The position numbers were made by a program, and so were the translations under genes. A model generated the notes under the pieces. It was not told where the DNA came from. It searched no databases and was given only the letters and a program-made list of their open reading frames with translations. From positions 62,001 to 126,000 of the forward strand of contig NZ_JAXCLE010000007.1 of the NCBI RefSeq assembly GCF_037027585.1: DNA of 64,000 nucleotides. Reading direction: 5' to 3'. Below are positions 60,766 through 64,000 of the stretch, piece by piece (positions within the stretch are counted from its first letter, which is position 1; each line of letters opens with the position of its first letter). Source of the DNA: Solibacillus ferritrahens. GTDB taxonomy: Bacteria; Bacillota; Bacilli; Bacillales_A; Planococcaceae.

Positions 60766-61899
60766 TTATTCAAGTGGGAAGTAAATAGGACGACTAAACG
60801 CCGGCTGCCATATACCTTGCTCGTTTTTTACCATTCTCACTTCTGCTGGTAATCCATTTTCCCCTGTAAAAACAACCCAGCCTTCCGTTTCTGAACGTAC
60901 TTCAAAAGTAGCCTGTTCTAATCCATTAAAGCCACTTACAACCATTATACGGTTTAATTCTGGTGTAAATAGCTGTTGACGCACAGCTTTTGTTTTTTCA
61001 TAATACTGCTTTACTTCAAGTGTATCTTTACTTTCAACATTTGTAAAAAGTGCTTCATATGTTTCATAATCTTGCTCAATTTCACTTAACAAAAACATTT
61101 TAGTAATTGTAACCGGTGAAATCGCCCGCAAACGTTCCAATTCATAATCCGTTTTGAATGCCTCATACACAGCTTGTTCTTCAGGTGTCAATGTAAGCGC
61201 CAATTCATCTGAAGCTTGAATAGCGGTCACCTTGCCCACTAGTTGAGCATTCTTAATTTTTAATAATCGCTGATGGTCGTCATTACTGTAAACAAGTAGT
61301 TCATCTTTAGCGGTATCTATCGTTTCATTGGCAAAAGGTGTATATTTTATTCCCCATTCATAAAAATAATACGGGTTTTTAAGGGGATCTTTCTTTTCTC
61401 CCTCCCCTATTTTCTCTCCAAGACCTCGAACAGTTAATATCGTACCATTTACCCGGATTTGCCCCTCATCCATTGTCACCGTATCATTCGCTAAACCGAG
61501 CACTGTCGATACAACAATCCCATTAGGCGAGTAATAGGCTACATAATCCCCATATGTAATCGTTGCATCTTCATCAATTACCATCGGGAAGCCATGTAGC
61601 ATCCATTGTTCCCCAAGTAAATACGCTTTTTGGGGTTCAATCACCTCTAACTCATTAACAACATCAATAATCGGCAATAGTGGGGTTCCTTCATTTGCTG
61701 TTTGGACACTTTTTGACGGGGAGAACTGTGCCAATACTATCATTCCAATCAAACAGCACATCGCAACAGAAACTGATAGTACTTGCCAATTGCGTTTTTT
61801 TGGCTTTCGCTTCGTCTGTAACAATCGCTGCTTGAGCTCAGTTGTATAGGGTGCATCCTGCTGCAATTCCCGCTTCAACTGATTTTTAAATTCCTTCAT
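60766..61899 (-). CDS. Membrane protein partnered with an ECF sigma factor, with a signal-peptidase-like degenerate domain
   Basis: The 377-residue product has a basic cytoplasmic N-terminus, one membrane helix (about residues 40-58) and a large external part. Residues about 100-224 follow the order of type I signal peptidase boxes: GFPMV (box B, 103-107), YGDYVAYYSPNG, VVSTVLGLANDTV with IRVNG (box D, 129-152), DELLVYSNDDH (box E, 199-209) and LVGKV. The catalytic Ser of box B and the Lys of box D are replaced (by Pro and Ser), so it would be inactive. The last 150 residues are unassigned. The ATG at 61899 overlaps the sigma gene and follows GGAGGCG. It is probably the anti-sigma factor. Confidence 0.72.
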   Translation of the reverse strand: MKEFKNQLKRELQQDAPYTTELKQRLLQTKRKPKKRNWQVLSVSVAMCCLIGMIVLAQFSPSKSVQTANEGTPLLPIIDVVNELEVIEPQKAYLLGEQWMLHGFPMVIDEDATITYGDYVAYYSPNGIVVSTVLGLANDTVTMDEGQIRVNGTILTVRGLGEKIGEGEKKDPLKNPYYFYEWGIKYTPFANETIDTAKDELLVYSNDDHQRLLKIKNAQLVGKVTAIQASDELALTLTPEEQAVYEAFKTDYELERLRAISPVTITKMFLLSEIEQDYETYEALFTNVESKDTLEVKQYYEKTKAVRQQLFTPELNRIMVVSGFNGLEQATFEVRSETEGWVVFTGENGLPAEVRMVKNEQGIWQPAFSRPIYFPLE

Positions 61900-62383
61900 A
61901 AAATAGCGCCTCCAATTCCTGATCATTTTTTAAAAGTTCTCTCGCCCGGCGAATTCTTGTACGAACGGTATTTTGTGAAACCATTAGTAAATCAGCTATT
62001 TCTGATACCTCAAATTCCTCATAGTAAAATAAAATAATGACCTCACGATAATGGACAGGCAAGGCGAAAATATGTTGTTTTAATGTTGTAAAAGCTTCTA
62101 TCTCTAAATACGCGTGTTCACTTGAAGGCACATTTTTACGCATTGGTATTAATTTTGTTAGAAGTGCTTTTCTCTTTTGTTTGCGTAGCTCATCATGACA
62201 ACAATTAATCGCTATACGAGTTAAATAGGTTTTCAGTGAAGCTTCACTACGGAAAATTTCTTTATGTAACAGAAACTTCATTAAGACGTCCTGTGTGATT
62301 TCCTCTGCAAGTTGACGATCCTTTACGTATAAATAGCTAAAATGATATAAATATTCTCCATATTGTTCTACAATTTCCTCCAC
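61886..62383 (-). CDS. ECF-subfamily RNA polymerase sigma factor
   Basis: The 165-residue product has sigma region 2 (YHFSYLYVKDRQLAEEITQDVLMKF, including the -10-reading helix) and region 4 (LPVHYREVIILFYYEEFEVSEIADLLMVSQNTVRTRIRRARELL) with a helix-turn-helix, without region 3, as in group IV sigma factors. Translation starts with GTG at 62383, 8 nt after GAGGTG. It overlaps the downstream membrane partner gene. A probable autoregulated ECF promoter lies at 62417-62443. The signal and regulon are not evident. Confidence 0.9.
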   Translation of the reverse strand: MEEIVEQYGEYLYHFSYLYVKDRQLAEEITQDVLMKFLLHKEIFRSEASLKTYLTRIAINCCHDELRKQKRKALLTKLIPMRKNVPSSEHAYLEIEAFTTLKQHIFALPVHYREVIILFYYEEFEVSEIADLLMVSQNTVRTRIRRARELLKNDQELEALFYEGI

Positions 62384-62416
62384 CGATCACTCACCTCTTT
62401 TCAATTCTACAACTTA

Positions 62417-62443
62417 GACGTTTGCTTTTTAAAAAATTGTTCA
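62417..62443 (-). promoter_or_regulatory. ECF-type promoter, probable autoregulation
   Basis: On the minus strand TGAACA (plus 62438-62443), a 17-nt spacer containing a T-run, and CGTC (plus 62417-62420). This resembles the TGAAAC-N16/17-CGTC pattern of Bacillus ECF sigma factors, and its start would lie about 25 nt before the sigma gene. Confidence 0.62.
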
Positions 62444-62490
62444 AAATCTTCCATAATAATTTCTTCAAGGCTAATTATGATACAAAAAAA

Positions 62491-62525
62491 GAGCACGGTT
62501 TCAACTTTAACGTTGTACCGCGCTC
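62491..62525 (-). terminator. Terminator after selO
   Basis: GAGCACGGT (62491-62499) pairs with ACCGCGCTC (62517-62525), with a G-T pair on the minus strand, followed there by TTTTTTT. Confidence 0.8.
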
Positions 62526-62530
62526 AATTT

Positions 62531-63994
62531 TTATGTGCCGCAATAGCTGACAAATGGTGGTTCTTCATCTGTTGGCGGCTGTGTATATTTTGAAAGCTGT
62601 TCATTTGTATCATAGGGATTTGATAAGACTTGCAGCATTTCGGCAAACATAGAAGGCTCGCCTGCAACAAATTCTTCTATAGCTTGTTCTACTAAATGAT
62701 TTCTTGGAATTACGGCAGGATTAACCGATTTCATTACCTGTAAAGTTTCTTCTTTTGTCATGTCCTGTTGCTCAATACGCTCGAACCAAGCTTTTTCCCA
62801 TTGTTTGAACTGTTCTGATTGGAATAGTTTATTGTTTGGTCGTTCTCCCTCTGCCAATGAACGAAACGTATTCGTATAATCCGCATCATTGTATTCCATT
62901 AGCTGAAGCAAATCGTTAATAAGCTGTTCATCCTGATCACCCGGATAGAGAAGTCCGAGCTTTTCACGCATTTCACTATAATAATGTGCTTCATAAACAG
63001 AAGGGAATTTCCCTAATATACCTTGCGCTAAACGAACTGCCTCATCTTCATCCTCATGAATTATTGGCAATAAACTTTCTGCAAAGCGTGTTAAATTCCA
63101 TGAAGCAATTGCCGGTTGGTTACCATATGCATAACGTCCTTGAGTATCAATTGAACTAAACACAGTAGAGGTGTTATACGTATCCATAAAAGCACATGGA
63201 CCATAATCTATTGTTTCACCGCTTATTGTCATGTTATCCGTGTTCATTACACCGTGAATAAAGCCAACACTTTGCCATTTTGCAATAAGTGCCGCTTGCT
63301 TTTCTAATACCGTTTCCAATAATGCAATATAAGGATTATCTGCTTTACGAATCTCAGGATAGTGCCGGTCTATCGCATAATCCGCTAATGCTTTTACGTC
63401 AGACCTTTCTCCAAATTGAGCTGCATATTGAAAAGTACCGACGCGCAAATGACTAGCCGCTATACGGGTTAACACAGCACCATCAAGTGCCTTTTCACGA
63501 TAAATAACATCCCCTGTAGCAGCAATCGCTAAGCTACGTGTTGTAGGAATTGAAAGTGCATGCATTGCTTCGCTGATAATAAATTCTCTCAACATTGGAC
63601 CTAATGCCGCTCTTCCGTCTCCCCCTCGTGAATACGGTGTGCGCCCTGAACCCTTTAATTGAATATCATAGCGTTCCCCATCTTTTGTAATATGCTCTCC
63701 AATTAATAGTGCTCGTCCATCTCCTAACATATTGAAATGACCAAATTGATGTCCCGCATATGCTTGGGCAATTTGCGCTGCACCTGAAGGCATTTCATGT
63801 CCGGCTAAAATTGCCGCCCCTTGCTCTTTTAATTCATTTGCATCTAAATCCAGTCTATCTGCTAGCGTACGATTAAAAATGACAATCGCTGGTGCAGTAA
63901 CTTTATTTGCCGCTATTTCGGTATAAAACATTTGTGGCAAATCCATATAACTATTATCAAAACGAAAACCAAAATTGTCTTCTTTTTCTGTCAT
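62531..63994 (-). CDS. selO: Protein adenylyltransferase SelO (YdiU family)
   Basis: SelO is a pseudokinase-fold enzyme that transfers AMP to proteins, reported to matter under redox stress. The 487-residue product begins with NFGFRFDNSYMDLPQMFYTEI and contains AQAYAGHQFGHFNMLGDGRALLIGE, the GSGRTPYSRGGDGRAALGPMLREFIISEAMHALSIPTTRSLA block and VGFIHGVMNTDNMTISGETIDYGPCAFMD with its catalytic Asn/Asp residues, all of which are hallmarks. The bacterial protein here is Cys-type, not a selenoprotein (C-terminus VSYCGT). The ATG at 63994 is 6 bp from the window edge, so its ribosome site cannot be judged. Confidence 0.95.
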   Translation of the reverse strand: MTEKEDNFGFRFDNSYMDLPQMFYTEIAANKVTAPAIVIFNRTLADRLDLDANELKEQGAAILAGHEMPSGAAQIAQAYAGHQFGHFNMLGDGRALLIGEHITKDGERYDIQLKGSGRTPYSRGGDGRAALGPMLREFIISEAMHALSIPTTRSLAIAATGDVIYREKALDGAVLTRIAASHLRVGTFQYAAQFGERSDVKALADYAIDRHYPEIRKADNPYIALLETVLEKQAALIAKWQSVGFIHGVMNTDNMTISGETIDYGPCAFMDTYNTSTVFSSIDTQGRYAYGNQPAIASWNLTRFAESLLPIIHEDEDEAVRLAQGILGKFPSVYEAHYYSEMREKLGLLYPGDQDEQLINDLLQLMEYNDADYTNTFRSLAEGERPNNKLFQSEQFKQWEKAWFERIEQQDMTKEETLQVMKSVNPAVIPRNHLVEQAIEEFVAGEPSMFAEMLQVLSNPYDTNEQLSKYTQPPTDEEPPFVSYCGT

Positions 63995-64000
63995 TGTTTT

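Overview
The window is a low-GC, spore-forming, Gram-positive (Bacillales) chromosome. Gene content and order follow the Bacillus subtilis region from tig/clpX/lonA through hemAXCDBL, valS, folC, maf/radC, mreBCD, minCD, spoIVFAB, rplU-prp-rpmA, spo0B-obg, pheBA, ruvAB-queA-tgt-yajC, spoVB and secDF to recJ. SLH-domain surface proteins, the SelO gene and the particular gene set suggest a Planococcaceae-type organism (Lysinibacillus/Solibacillus-like). That placement is an inference from content and was not searched.

Layout, left to right. 1-7.6 kb: recJ (cut by the window edge), a LapA-like gene, secDF, comN, spoVB (plus strand) and yrbG. 7.6-12.1 kb: yajC, tgt, queA, ruvB and ruvA, with a LexA-type box before ruvA. 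12.2-15.5 kb: a Met/Cys/His/Pro-rich safA overlapping a kinase-fold gene, niaR, and a truncated FtsW/RodA-like remnant abutting a helically phased CTAATA array. 15.5-20.6 kb: a DCC protein, pheA, pheB, obg, spo0B, rpmA, prp, rplU and the L21 leader. 20.6-26 kb: spoIVFB, spoIVFA, minD, minC, mreD, mreC and mreB. 26.3-34.2 kb: radC, maf, a SpoIIB-like gene, two tandem folC genes, and valS behind a T-box. 34.2-41.7 kb: a small membrane ORF, a structured dispersed repeat, a short spoVID and hemLBDCXA. 42-48.6 kb: three secreted surface proteins (two with SLH domains, one of these with a VWA domain) and a YjfB-like gene, placed between hemA and engB. 48.7-55.9 kb: engB, lonA, clpX, tig and a TPR protein. 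56-60.8 kb (plus strand): two unknown genes, a proC homologue and a carboxynorspermidine operon. 60.8-64 kb: an ECF sigma factor with a membrane partner resembling an inactive signal peptidase, then selO.

Most genes serve core functions: protein export, cell shape and division-site selection, haem synthesis, tRNA queuosine modification, DNA repair, proteolysis, and the sporulation phosphorelay and coat. The less ordinary parts are the ECF sigma/pseudo-signal-peptidase pair, the surface-protein cluster, the polyamine operon with its inverted-repeat operator candidate, the CTAATA array beside the FtsW/RodA remnant, the extended MinD, the tandem folC pair and the shortened SpoIVFB, SpoIVFA and SpoVID proteins. 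No tRNA, rRNA, CRISPR array, prophage or complete insertion sequence was seen.
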